Below, in pieces: positions 22,535 to 34,485 of a stretch of 64,000 nucleotides of DNA; positions within the stretch are counted from its first letter, which is position 1, and each line of letters begins with the position of its first letter. Source of the DNA: Chamaecyparis obtusa. Its lineage: Eukaryota; Streptophyta; Pinopsida; Cupressales; Cupressaceae. The DNA lies in the NCBI GenBank assembly GCA_027943335.1, contig BSBK01006754.1, positions 958,001-1,022,000 of the forward strand. The letters run 5' to 3'. The notes beneath the pieces were generated by a model. That model saw only the letters and a program-made list of their open reading frames with translations, made no database searches and had not been told where the DNA came from. The translations under genes and the position numbers were made by a program.

Positions 22535-24320
22535 AGATCCAAGATTAGTTGGGTCACTACTTAGTCAATTCATGGAGAACCTTGTGAGGATCAAGGATAC
22601 TTTCTCAACTTGTCTTATGTATGCTGAGTGAAGGGCCTTAAGACGTAAATCCAACCCTAATGCCTACTAGACATAGTTGTTTTTATCTCTAGAACATAAA
22701 TAAGATTTTATTGCTATTGCTTAGAGAGTAGAAGCAAGTAAAAAGGCACACTCAAAGCTCATTCAAAGCAAGACAACAAGAAAAAATCTGCATTCTTAAC
22801 TAAGCTTTGAGGAAGGATGGGTTTTAACTAGGGTTAACTAGTAGAGAAAAACCAAAACCCCAAACTAGGGGACACCACAAAACAAAAGAAAACAAAGCTA
22901 AAGCAACCCACCTAGACCTAAAACTAACGCACTGGAAAGGGGGAAAGGAACATTGAACAAAAAAGTGAAACAATGAAGGATGAAGAAAGAAAATAAACTT
23001 ACTTGGGGCTTTAGAGGTTAGTTGACAAAGAATAAATGGCAATTACCTCCTTAGCAACAAATTAAGCACTCAATAACTCTAACAAGGGCTTGAATGCATG
23101 ATAAATGAAGCCAAATTTTGACTCAAGAATGTTTAGGGTGTTGTTTAAAGTGTAGAGCTCAAAGAGAAAAAAAGACAATTCGTGAAATCATATAATGCAA
23201 TTATGATGTAGGGGTTTTAAAACATTGCTACCCTAAACATTGAGATATCATTAATGTGCCAACTACCTCTATGGACAAGTGATAGAATAACATTGAGTAT
23301 GGAACTTGAGGTGCCGAGATTGCTTACACAACAGAGTTTGGGCTTTAATTCTACTTGGTTAGAGGTCATTGTGAACTCGGGTAAGTGGAGGAGAAATAAA
23401 GGTCTAGGAATTGGGGATCCTCACTTCAAAATGTGGAGATGAGAAACCCCAAAGTCTAAAACCCGAAGAGAAACAATAAAACAAAAAAAAGGAGAATCAA
23501 TAGTCAAGGGTTTGTACTTTGGAATTTCAAAAAGAAAAAACTTTGACCTTTGATGATAGGAAAGAAATCAAACAAGCAAGGACAAGAGAAGAAAATAACA
23601 CAAAGAACCAAAATAAATAAAAAAAATAAAAGAAATTGGGCCCCTTCTTTGTCAAGTGACAAAATAGGGTGCTTGTGCAAGCCACACAATCCCTAACTTA
23701 TAGCTTGAAAATGATTGTACTTCAAATTCCCCATTGGTCATTTTGTTCTCTGCAGCCCCATCACCTTCTTTCTTGCAAGAAGCATGAAATAGTGAAATAT
23801 GTATTCTATTTATTCTCTCATGCTCACAACCTATAGATCTTACTCTCCTATGTGTTATTTAAGCTATCTTATTTCACAAATAGAATAAAAAACATGTTCT
23901 TCTTTCTAGGTTATTTTGTTTCCCACAAGACTGTCTCATAATCCTACAACTATCTTTTTATCCCATTCTTATGGAACATTTGGTAACTAGCATTTTTCAA
24001 TAAAATATTTCATATTCATCTTGAATATTAGATGATTCTTGTTTTTATTTAAAATCTTTGTAGATGACTAATCTTTTAAGCCTTGTAAAGGAGAATAGTT
24101 TATCCTTGTAGGAACTCACTATGTAGATTACCAATATGAAAGATAGTTGCACTCCTTGAATCAAAGAAGGATTGTCAAGACACTGAATTAGAAACCCATG
24201 TTCATAATAACTAGATTCTTTCTTCCCTTCCAACACCCTCCTCAATGAGGGTTTTTAAAATTGTTCCAATCAACATTACATCAAAAATTTTCAATCAATT
24301 GTCAATAGGCTAGTTGATCA
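22535..24320. other. Spacer left of element C, nothing recognised
   Basis: AT-rich, with poly-purine stretches near 23560-23640. No supported gene. The last five bases, GATCA (24316-24320), are the probable left target duplication of element C. Confidence 0.5.
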
Positions 24321-25464
24321 TGAATGTTGTATATCTCTATAGAGACCGTCCCGCTTTTGTGCATCATAATTCTTTTGATGCGGGTCGGATTGTTCTTTCC
24401 TTCACAAGCATTCTCTTCTTGATCGTGAACTAAAGTCGTCCAGGACACATGTCATGCACTTGGAATTTTGAGGAACACGCGAGGAGTCTCTCTAGCCAGA
24501 AACTTCGTTGTGTAGCCACATGTCCCGATATCTTTTGGGTGGAGCAATGCTCGTTGGAGAGAATGGGGAATGATTACGCTACTTATTTTTTATTCCGCCT
24601 GGACATTCATCGAGAAGATCAATGTTTTCAAGTGACAACGTGCCTCAGTAGTTCCTTTAACGGCCTTGGGTAATGATTTTTGCAAGTGGTGGTCTGGTCA
24701 GCGTGGGCTTTTTGTTGAAAAGGAATATTTCTGGTTACAGTTTTGGGGCTTTAAGAGGGGAGGGTTTTCTCTTTCAAAGAAGATTAGATTATTTTTTTGT
24801 TGAGCAGACTGATAATTTGATCAAAAAGATATTTACTTCTAGTATAATTCTAGGATATGATATTTGTAGACTTTATTGTCAACTACTTTCATGTTGATTA
24901 GAATTTGGTTGTGCTTGATCAAGCCTTTTTTAGTTTTGGTTGATATTGAATATACTGGTGGTCTATGTCAATTTGAGTATTCATTATCTTATAAGATTCT
25001 AGTATTTATTTGTTAAAATTGCTTTCAGTAATGGATTATGATGAAAACTAACTCTTCTAGTTGAAAGTAATTGAGGTGCAGAAGTGTTCCATGCCTTTGA
25101 GGTTATCATAAGTAAATAGATGAATAGGTATCTATGAATGCTTTATTGTTTCTTGGCTTTTATAGATGCACCCATGAAATGATATGAATGTTTAGATCTG
25201 TGTCTATGATATTGTCTTTATGTCTCATTTCAACAATAAAGGGATTGTGGTATACTATGCCAATTTATAGGACAATATTTGCAATCAGATGTTATGGTTC
25301 TATCTTTTTCTGAAGAAAGATAGTGAGTAAGTGGGAAAATGATTTCGCGCATCAACTCCATTTAATTTCATTTTCATTTTCTTCTCTTTCCATCCCCCTA
25401 TTCATGGAGAGCTAGCTCCTCAACCCCAAAGATTTTTCTGAGTATTAGCAATTTTGGTCCCACA
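24321..25464 (+). repeat. 5' LTR of C
   Basis: Colinear with 52196-53337 through TATATCTCTATA(G/C)AGACC, CACATGTCATGC, TTTTGGGTGGAGC, TCTGGTTACA, CTGATAATTTGATCA and GAGTATTA(G/A)CAATTTTGGTC. The exact ends are inferred (TGAATGTTG...CCACA). No standard primer site is clear after it. Confidence 0.8.
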
Positions 25465-25636
25465 ATGCTAAGACTTTCCTTAAGGGTTGTTATCATTCTG
25501 AAGTTCAAATTTTAGGATCAACAATTCCTTTTTTAGGCACGTCAGATGGGACCAAACCATCACTGAGCATGATTAGAACAAGTATATTAGCCATAGGTTT
25601 GTCACAAGATTCATATCAACTTGTTATCTGGGATTA

Positions 25637-26541
25637 GTGATCCCTCCCTTGGTTTCAATAACCAAATCTAAAGCTTCATCGTCTTCAGCAAGTGCAACAC
25701 CAACACCACCTGCAACACCTATGGCCACAAGCAACTTTGTAAGTTGGAATAGTGGGAGCCTACTTATTCCACTAATTGTTGGCGTCAACTGGGACGTCAT
25801 GCCCACTAATGCTTTAAAAACTCTGACTAAATTCATTGGCGAAAATGAGAAAACCCTTGCTGAACATATGAATGACATAGCCAGTACTTGCATGATACAC
25901 CATATTACGAAGAAAAATATAGCCTTGGCCTTTCTAGCAACATATTTCAAAGGGAAAGCACTTCATTTGTACAAATCCCTTCCTCTAAACAACATAGCTA
26001 CCTGGGATGACCTAGACAACCTATTCTACAACCATTTCTGTGAGAAGGGTGATCTCTCTTCCTTGCTTCACCAACTTATCAATATCAAGAGATCTCTTCA
26101 AGAGGTTGTAGTGGATTTTAACAGTAGATTCTATAGGACATGGAATAGAATTCCCACAAATTCTCACTTAACAATGTCTATGGCCTTTGTTTTTTACCTA
26201 AAAGCTTTCAATGTAGACATAGCATGGACTATACAAACCTTGGGGGGTGTAAGTTTACCAGCTGTCTATGAAATAACCATCAGAGTCGAGAATAATCTTA
26301 TTGATGCAAACAAATTACCACCAAGACCTCCACTAGCAGTGTTCCTCGAGTGTTCCTTGCAAACCCAAAGAATGCCCAAAGTGAGACCTCTACTAGCTCT
26401 GATGCTACCCCACAATCTATGTATGTGTATCCAAATGCTCAGGTTCCGCAAATAGCCCCACCTTCCCTATTGGCCAAAATGAGTGAGATGAAAATCCTAT
26501 TGAGGACAGTGTCAAATGAGATCACTAGCTTGAAAAGGTAG
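25637..26541 (+). pseudogene. gag: C gag
   Basis: Open from 25637 to 26455, with continuing gag-like sequence in a shifted frame to 26541. The first ATG is at 25721. The retrotransposon gag core is clear at about 25830-26160: FIGENEKTLAEHMNDI, ALAFLATYFKGKALHLYKSL, WDDLDNLFYNHF and VVDFNSRFYRTWNRIP. It is the structural protein of the particle. Confidence 0.75.
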
Positions 26542-27480
26542 CATGGAGTACGCTAGCACCCCCAGCATCAAAATTTCCAGAATTGGCAAAATGGGAGACC
26601 CCCATATTAGCCGAATCAACATTAAGGCTGGAACTGGAACAATCAAGAGAATAATAGTCAGAACAAAAATGACCATAACCAAAATTCCAAGCAGTTGGTT
26701 GTTATTCTGCATCCTATGGCGCTATTACAATCAGTTCCGCCTAATTCTAACTAAGAGTTGGTGGCTACCTAGAACATCTTTGCGGAGGATATGAATGTGT
26801 GGTGTTTCCTGTGCAATGACGATCATATGCCTTGAGATTTCCTGAGGGGAAATCTTCAAAAATAAATAGCATATCAAAGGATTCAAGGAGTGACTCCCGA
26901 TGTTTGTAACTATTATTACTCTTCTCCGTGGATGGATAATTCCATAATCACAACTTAGATGTAGGGGATGTCTCTGGATCAGGAGTCAGAGATAGCTCTC
27001 AACCATGCCCTCTTTTGATGGACGCCAAATGATGATGATGTGGTGTTCACAACTCAAGCATCTACTTCAAGAATGCCACAAGTCCAGTCAGACTATAATT
27101 CTCATTCAAAAAAGAGATATCTGGAAGATGTGCCCATGTTAGTCCTACCCAACAGAGTTGCGCCAGTACCATGCCCGAGGTTCGAGATGAACAAGCCTGT
27201 TTCTAAAGAAGTTCAACCAACACCGACCCAACAAGTGGAATTTATTCCATGGAAGCCAAGAGACCCAAAGATACAACTGGATATGAAGGTGGATATTGTG
27301 GGACAACTCAAAAGGATCCCCACAAATCTATCCATTTAGGATATGCTTGCGATTCCTAAGAAAAAAAATATATTGAAAGAGGCCCTTGACAATTGGGACA
27401 AAGTGGCAAGGGTAGAGGCTACTGGGGAACAAGTGAAATCAAAAGGAAAGACACCTGTCACAAGATCAGAGACTCCATGA
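26542..27480 (+). pseudogene. C gag tail with degenerate zinc knuckle, and spacer
   Basis: Broken frames. WCFLCNDDHMP followed by DFPEG at about 26797-26845 looks like a CCHC-type knuckle with its last cysteine lost. Around it is N/Q-rich sequence typical of gag tails. 27040-27480 reads as the charged spacer before protease (IPKKKNILKEAL type). Confidence 0.55.
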
Positions 27481-28200
27481 CTCTAGCATTCAATGGTGCT
27501 GGTCAATTTCAAAAAGTTGGTGAAGGAGAAAGAAAAAGGTAAGTCAAAACCCATGCCCTTCTTCCTTACCTTGATAGTAGGAGATAAGTTGCTACACAAT
27601 TCAATGATAGATTCAAGAGCAAGTAGCATTGCCATGCCTAAAAAAACTATAGAATCTTTGCACATCAAGTATGAGCCTTTTGATAGAGGAATCATGCAGT
27701 TAGATGGGAAGAGAGTCTAGTCCATAGGGTTAATAAAGTAACTTTCCTTCCCACTTTTCTCATGCCCAAACATTACAGTCCCACAAGAGGTCATAGTCAT
27801 TGACATTCCCCCTACTTTTAGTGTCTACATGTCGAAATAGTTTACTGCTAAGATAGGAGGTTACATGTCACTTGACTGGTCCCACTTGATATTAAGAACA
27901 AAGAACAAAGCTAATTGAAAAGTATTATCAGAACCCATGCATGAAACCCACATAGCTGATGAAATTGTACTCAAATTTGAGCCTACCCACACCTCCATTT
28001 CTAAAGATGAAATGTATTACATAGGGATGTTGGAGGATGAAGTTACTGGAGATATAACTGAAGAATAAGTCTTGCTAAATAACTTCTTCGAAGATGATCC
28101 TTTTGGGAATTTCCATGTAACTGGATTCAGAACCTATGTAATGTTCGATGAGGACCACCCAATGCCATGGGTTACAGACAACAAAGAGAAGGATATCAAC
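27481..28200 (+). pseudogene. C aspartic protease region
   Basis: 27493-27720 is open and contains PFFLTLIVGDKLLHNSMID then SRASS, where DSGAS is expected, so a glycine of the active site is changed. PKKTIESLHIKYEP and the following CPNITVPQEVIVIDIPPTF and SLDWSHLIL, past stops, match the retropepsin of Tat-type elements. It cuts the polyprotein in a live relative. Confidence 0.7.
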
Positions 28201-28620
28201 CTATGAGCCTCAGAACTCTAGACAATGTATTTTGATGGGGAAAGATGTCGAATGGGTTCAGGTGCCGGTATCCACCTAATTTCCCCTTCGAGAGAGGAAG
28301 TGAAGAAGGCCTTTCACTTTCATCTCAACGCAACAAATAATGAGGTAGAGTATGAAGTACTAGTTAGAGGGCTAGGCCTGGTTGAAGGAATTAGAATTAA
28401 GCAATTAAGAGTATTCGAAGATTCTGAATTAACAAAAAAGAAAGTTCGCAATACTTTCATAGCCAAGAATCCTCGGATGAGATCCTATCGACACAGGGTA
28501 TGGTACTTGATCAAAATTTTTGATGCTTTTGATATCATAGTCATCTCAAGGAGGTAGAGCACCGAAGCCGATCAATTAGCCACAATTGGTTCTCATTTCA
28601 AACTTGTTACTGATTTGTTT
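28201..28620 (+). pseudogene. C plant-type (archaeal-like) RNase H located before RT
   Basis: 28225-28557 (110 codons) reads MYFDGERCRMGSGAGIHLIS, NATNNEVEYEVLVRGLGLVE and LRVFEDSEL. After one stop comes TEADQLATIGSHF. This is the RNase H type with GAG and TNN.AEY.AL motifs found as a second RNase H in Tat-lineage plant elements. The acidic residues D4, E42 and D66 and the ADxLA aspartate are all present. It sits between protease and RT, not after the gypsy RNase H. Confidence 0.8.
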
Positions 28621-29187
28621 ACAAATGAGCACTCTCTCTGTGTCATAGTGACACCCTCTATACCATATAATGAAAACCATTCGAAAGTATTTGAAAATGA
28701 TGACCAAATTGCTATGTTCATCTGACAAGCTGGAGAATTTTCCGACCAACTACAACAAAAAATAAAAGCTTATGAAGATTAGGTCATTTAGCTAAGAGGA
28801 AATAAACTGCCTCAAGGTTTGATAACCCTTGAGAGTTTGTTTAATTGTGATGATGTTAGGAGAGACAAGTGTAAAAATATTGTAGATCAAAAGCACTATG
28901 AAGAATTGGAGGTTGGAGATGGTAGGAAGTTAAAAGTTAGGAAAGAAGTACCCGAAGAAAATAAAGAGCAACTCAAATCAATTGTGCCAGAAATACAAAG
29001 GATTCATAATATGGACATATGATGACTTAAAGGGTTACAAGAAATATATTATAGAGCATACCATTGAGTTAGAAGGGGTAAATCACATATGAAATAAATA
29101 TAGGCCAATCAATCCCAAGATAGAAGCTGTAATGGTACAAGAGCTGAATAAATTGATTGAGTTCAAAATCATCTATCCAATAAAGCA
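28621..29187 (+). pseudogene. C spacer and start of RT, cut by D1
   Basis: 28815-29022 is open (LPQGLITLESLFNCDDV, then KVRKEVPEENKEQLKSIVPE), the acidic linker that precedes RT in Tat elements. The RT N-terminus follows with stops: IIEHTIELEG, NKYRPINPKIEAVM, IEFKIIYPIKH. It stops at the duplicated bases AAGCA (29183-29187) where D1 begins. Confidence 0.75.
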
Positions 29188-29664
29188 TGTTAGTGTAATT
29201 AAATATTACTAATTACACTTTACTTAAGTTTACTTAGGAAATGCATGTACATGTTAGTTTTCATGTAGGCACCTAGGAGTTTGCACCTCATTTTAGCACA
29301 TGGTGTAGGAGAATTTCCACTTTATGTGTGAGATCCACCTTTAGTGCTCTTATCACATTATCACCATCTCATTGTTGCACATGTTTGCACATACTTCATT
29401 GTACAATGGAGGATGATCCACCTTTGGTGGACATGTGATTCCACCTTGTGTGGTTGATATGTTATCACTTGCATATCTCCTTTTTATCATGCATTGCCTA
29501 TATATTCAAGCATGTCTACTTTGTATTCATCCATTATTGTTTGATTATTGATCATCATTGAATTCAGTCATTTAAGGATCGTATCATTTTGTCTCTCTTG
29601 TTGTGCTATCTATTGAGCTTCTAGATCTTGACATTTCATTCTTTACCTTAGAAAAATTCTTACA
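29188..29664 (+). repeat. 5' LTR of D1
   Basis: 477 bp, TGTTAGTGTAATTAAAT...AAATTCTTACA. A TATATA box (CCTATATATTCAAGC) lies near 29488. Followed directly by the primer site TGGTATCAGAGCCA (29665-29678), an exact initiator tRNA-Met match. Confidence 0.92.
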
Positions 29665-29678
29665 TGGTATCAGAGCCA
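29665..29678 (+). other. Primer-binding site of D1
   Basis: TGGTATCAGAGCCA directly after the LTR CA end; an exact plant initiator tRNA-Met primer site. Confidence 0.9.
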
Positions 29679-29776
29679 TATGAGTGTTTATTGCATATCC
29701 ATTGGAGATTTTTTTGCTTCAACTTTTGGAGGGCCACAATTCAGATTCAGAGGTGCAGCTGGTGGGAGCATGTAGT

Positions 29777-31848
29777 AGGGATAACTTTAGTGGAAAATAT
29801 TTGCCAATTGGCGAGTGTCTCAAGTCGACGACCCGAGATTTGGCGAATATAGTGTGTATATCAGGCTGACCGTATCGCCCAAACTTTATAAATATTGGGT
29901 CGAATGCCCAAGCCCATCACCCATCGGTTTATGTAATTTTCTCTTTTTTCTTTCACAATATCGCCAATCGAATCTAATTTTTGGACATGATAAATTGAAA
30001 TTTTTTGCCTACAATTTCCAAAGCTTGTCTTAATTGACGACCTATATTTGTCAATGGTTTTATAAAGATTTTTTTAGAGGAGACCCTGAATTTGCCTGGC
30101 ATTTTGTGGACGTGTATCTCAAACCAATGTCATTTTCGCCAACTCTATTAATCATAGGAAATTATTGGATGACCCATAATTGCCTTGGAAATTACATAAG
30201 ACGTGTTATAATGAAGCAAGCTTCACCAAATATTTGTATACCATATAAGCTTCCCACCAAATTTTCCAAAAAGGATTTGTATAAATACATTCATAGATCA
30301 TTGTTATTGTACATAATTTGGTTTGGTGAATCGGTTGGTTCTAGTATCTCAATTCTGATTGATAGCAAAGTTTTAGACTACTAAGTGCATTGGCGATTGC
30401 AATTGAGGCAAAGGTAAGTGATTAAATTATGAAGTGTGATGTGTTATAATATTATTATAAATTCACCTTAGGTTTCACCTATATCTACCTACAATTTTAA
30501 GTTCATTTTTATTCAGTGGGGACAAAATGCATAACCTTATCATTGTACTTTGGTGGTGGAAAAGTTTCTAGCCAAAATCAGGAAGCTACTTCATCATAAG
30601 TAGATTTACAAGATTCACAAGATTCACAATCTACAAGAGACTGAGGATGCCAAAGATGGGGATGGTGCACGGTTCGAAGGGGAAAATAAAATACAATTCA
30701 AAAAAGGATTGAAAGTGGAATCTGTCGAGGAATTTTCTAATAGAATGGGCATTAACAGTTCGTATACCTAGAACCTGCTACTTTGAAAATGGTTTTTGAA
30801 CTGGAAGTTGACTATAGTTAATTAAATTTACTTAGGTGTAAATTTATTAATATATTAGTTTGGCATATAATTTATAAATATATTACAGCTCATTACAAAA
30901 TTACAATTAAACTAATCTTAATTAAATGGTAAATCTTTATTTCTCATAAGTTATCGTGCAAGGCCCATGTGAAGGCTTGATACATGTCTTCAATCCGAAG
31001 ACTCCCTAGAGATTTATGTTTCCTTCAAGAAATTGGGCCCAAAATAAAACTTCAGCCGTTGATCTACGATCAATCATACAGTCTCGATTAATCCATGTGT
31101 GATGAGTGGATAGTAGTTACAGAATGTCACAGTCACTATTTGTGGTCACTGACTAGACATTTATTTCTTATAAGTTACCGTGCAAGGCCCATGTTAAGGC
31201 TTGATACATGTCTTCATTCCAGAGACTTCCTGGAGATTTATATTTCCTTCAAGAAATTGGGCCCGAAATAAAACTTCAGTCGTTGATCTATGATCAATCA
31301 TATAGTCTTAATTAATCCATTTATGGTATGTGCCTACATGGTCACGGTTATCGATACCATCGTGTAGTAATGGCTGACAACTTGGTTACCAAAAAAGGTG
31401 ATATTAACGTGATTAGATGTTTCATTAATTATATCTTTAGACTTTGTTGGATTTCTATTTGGCATTGGCCCCACACGATGAGACACATAACTCTTGAAAT
31501 TTGCTAGTACAATTAATTTTTTTCCCTTGTAAAGCCAATTATTTGCCAGTAAAATTAATTTGTTTCCCTTGTAAAGCCAATCATTCGCCTCACATGTTAC
31601 AATATTTTTCCTCCAAAACCAAATCATTCACCTCATAAAATATATATTTTGGCCCTGCATAAAAGTATATTCGCCACAATTTTATGGAATTTTATTATGG
31701 TACTAATCAAATTGCCAATACAACTTAAATTTTTTTCCTATTGTGAAAAAAAATTGCCTTGAATATGATTTTTTTTCCCAAAATAATGTTTGATTCGCCA
31801 AAATTTTACACTTTTTTCTAGGGGGAGAAGGTTCTTAAAGTTATCCCT
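29777..31848. mobile_element. Segment bounded by 13-bp inverted repeats inside D1
   Basis: AGGGATAACTTTA at 29777-29789 is the exact inverse of 31836-31848. Just inside both ends is a similar AGTG(G/T)AAAAT...TTGGCGA stretch. The 2.07-kb segment separates two copies of D1's LTR plus leader. The 8-bp flanks, CATGTAGT and CGTGTCTA, match only at four positions, so a target duplication is not shown. It holds one unrecognised open stretch (30034-30384, 116 codons). Possible non-autonomous DNA transposon. Confidence 0.4.
30939..31325. repeat. Two tandem copies of a ~170-bp unit, 220-bp period
   Basis: 30939-31106 and 31159-31325 both contain GTGCAAGGCCCATGT, GGCTTGATACATGTCTTCA, CTTCAAGAAATTGGGCCC and GTTGATCTA(C/T)GATCAATCATA. 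A shorter 40-bp duplication, ATTAATTT(T/G)TTTCCC with TTGTAAAGCCAAT, follows at about 31513-31590. Confidence 0.8.
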
Positions 31849-31857
31849 CGTGTCTAG

Positions 31858-32299
31858 AGAAAGTTTACCTAGAAAATGCATTTACATATTAGTTTTCAGG
31901 TAGACACCTAGGAGTTTGCATCTCATTTTAGCACATGGTGTAGGAGAATTTTCACTTTATGCATGAGATCCACCTTTAGTTCTCCTATCATATTATCATC
32001 CTCTCATTGTTGCACATGTTTGCACATATTTCATTGCATAGTGGAGGATGATTCACCTTTGGTGGACATGTGATTCCACCTTGTGTGGTTGATAGGTTAT
32101 CACTTGCATATCTCCTAGTTATCATGCATTGCCTATATATTTAGGCACATCTACTTTGTATTCATCTATTATTGTTTGATTATTGATCATAATTGAATAC
32201 AGTCATTTGATGATCATATCATTTTGCTTCTCTTGTTGTGCTATCTATTGAGCTTCTAGATCTTGGCATTTCATTCTTTGCCTTAAGAAAAGTCTTACA
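31858..32299 (+). repeat. Second, 5'-truncated LTR copy within D1
   Basis: Matches 29188-29664 from about base 36 on and ends AGTCTTACA. It is followed by a primer-site copy (TGGTATCAAAGTC, 32300) and the same leader as after the first LTR. D1 thus carries LTR, primer site and leader twice. Either two elements recombined or a segment was duplicated. Confidence 0.8.
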
Positions 32300-34150
32300 T
32301 GGTATCAAAGTCATAGGAGTGTTCATTGCATAGCCATTGGAGAGTTTTTTGCTTCAACTTTTAGAGGGCATGATTCAGATTCAAAGGTATAGCTTGTGGG
32401 AGTTTCTAGAACAAGATCTAGCCTCGCCATTGCATTTAAGTGGGTATTATGGTGAATTTTGACTATAAATTTGCCTACCTTAGGCAAAAGTCAAACTCGA
32501 GGCAAACTATTTTTTGCAAATCAGATGCTTAAGGCCTGATCTGCAAATTTAGAGTACTTTGGACCAAATCTAACATTTCCATCGCTATTAGAATGTCCAA
32601 AAACCTCAGAATTGACTCCCAATTCGTTGAAATCAAAGTTGAACACTACAAGTTGGAAAAAAATCTCCTTCCTTGCCAACTATATAGACATCTCTTAGAC
32701 TAGTAATTTTTTTATTAAAAAATATTTTTTTTGTTTTCATTTTTTCATTTTTTTAAAAATTGATCTTTTATTTTTTTCAAGTTACAGGGGTGGGTGGGGG
32801 GGGGGGAGACATTTTTTATTTTGCTTGTTTTAAAAATAAAACAATTTTTTTTTTTTAATTTGGCCTTCACGTTGGTGTATCACACCCCAACGATGTACTG
32901 CACTGTGTGTGGGTCTGCATAGCCCCGTAAGGGGTGGTGTTTTTATAAGTTTTTTAAAAAAACTTGTTTAATAAAATCATTTTTTAAAAATAATTTTTAA
33001 TTTTATTTTTTAATATTTTTTAAAAATATGTTTTGTATTTTTTCTTTATTATTATATTAAGAAATTTTTTTTTTCCAAAAATCTAAAAATGAAAAAAAAA
33101 TAATGTGTATTTTTTTACTTTTACAATAAAGTTATTTGGGATTTTAATAAAATATTTTTCTTAAACTTTATAAGTTTTTGAAAAACAAAATTTTAAATAA
33201 ATAATGCAAATTGGGAGCAAATTTTTTTGCTTTGCCATCTACATACCTATTTTGCAGCATTATCTAATCAACAGCTAGGGGGGAGGACAATTTCGTCCCA
33301 AATATTTCTTGACTACAGGACAATCATAAGACATATTTTTTGTAGTATTTGACAAGGCATCTTTGGTGGCTTCATCATTTTCTTGGTTCCATTTTCACAC
33401 ATTGTATTTGATGTTGTATGCTCTTGCATGAGCAATGTTGCACAAGCACTATCATAAAGTGCCACATTTTTATTTGTACTTTGTTATTGATGACATATTT
33501 GATGTAATCCCTATGTTAGTATATTAGAAATATCATGGGACATGGTTCTTGAAGGTTATGCTCTAATCAAACAATTTGTGGAAGGACACAAGTTCAAGTG
33601 TACCAACCTGCTAGTTGAGTGTACCTAGTCGGGGCCTATGCAAGTGTCTCCATGCCCGATCTCTATCATATCTTAGTGGATATTTCATCGGTCATTCTAC
33701 ATGGACATTACTACCTAACCTTTTCACACTTAGACATTCTTGGTGCAACATTGGCTCTATTTTCTTCATATGGAGGAGTTTTGGTCAACACGTTGGACCA
33801 TCTTTGCAAGAGATTCAACATGAAGGGGGTCCACTTGGTCTCTCTTCCTCTTCTTCTCTTCTATATGGGGATTCTTGATTGAATATGCATGATGTATGTC
33901 TTAATGGGGGGGGGGGGCGGGGGGGCATCTTGATTACTCCATCCATCCGTGCATCTTGTTTACATCTCTCTTTTTGGGGGTGGGTTTTTCCCATGATGTT
34001 TTCCCTCTTTCTCTGCTTTATGAGAGATTGCATTTCTTTTGCATATTGTACATGGGTACCTAACATGGCCTAGTAGATGGGACCCATCATGCATTGTGAT
34101 CTAGTTTGTGAGCTTAAGTGCATTCCCCTAAGTTGCACTTAAGGGGGGGG
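32300..34150 (+). other. D1 interior: leader and 3' untranslated part, no gag
   Basis: 32300-32570 matches the D2 leader (TTGACTATAAA, GGCCTGATCTGCA). 33850-34150 matches D2's pre-LTR region, including CTCTCTTTTTGGGGG and GTACATGGG(T/C)ACCTA. Between them, 32700-33330 is very AT-rich with G runs at 32796-32808 and 33906-33926. The gag-protease gene of D2 has no counterpart here. The polypurine tract is AAGGGGGGGG at 34141-34150. Confidence 0.65.
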
Positions 34151-34485
34151 TATTGATGTAATTAAATATTACTATTACACTTTACTTAAGTTTACTTAGG
34201 ATAATGCATTTACATATTATTTGTCATGTTGACACCTAGGAGTTTGCATCTCATTTTAGCACAAGGTGTAGGAGAATTTACACTTTATGTGTGAGATCCA
34301 TCTTTAGTGCCCCTATCACATTATCATTCTCTCATTGTTGCACATACTTCATTGTACAATGGAGGATGATCCACCTTTGGTGGACATGTGATTCCACCTT
34401 GTGTGGTTGATAGGTTATCACTTGAATATCTCCTAGTTATCATGCATTGCCTATATATACAGACACATCTACTTTGTATTCATCT
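34151..34485 (+). repeat. 3' LTR of D1, first part (cut by E)
   Basis: Begins TATTGATGTAATTAAAT after AAGGGGGGGG. It matches 29188-29530 and stops at the E target duplication CATCT (34481-34485). Confidence 0.9.

Noticed and set aside
24449..24897. Two consecutive 74-codon open frames
   Set aside because: Both lie inside the 5' LTR of C and are not conserved as open frames in the 3' LTR.
29665..29678. tRNA-like sequence TGGTATCAGAGCCA
   Set aside because: It is a retrotransposon primer-binding site, complementary to a tRNA 3' end, not a tRNA gene; no cloverleaf surrounds it.
33906..33926. Long G run as a possible quadruplex
   Set aside because: A nearly uninterrupted homopolymer in decayed D1 sequence; length is likely a slippage or assembly artefact.
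33615..34073. Overlapping open frames near 33.6-34.1 kb
   Set aside because: They fall in the 3' non-coding end of D1, which matches the non-coding end of D2, and the frames are not conserved between the two.
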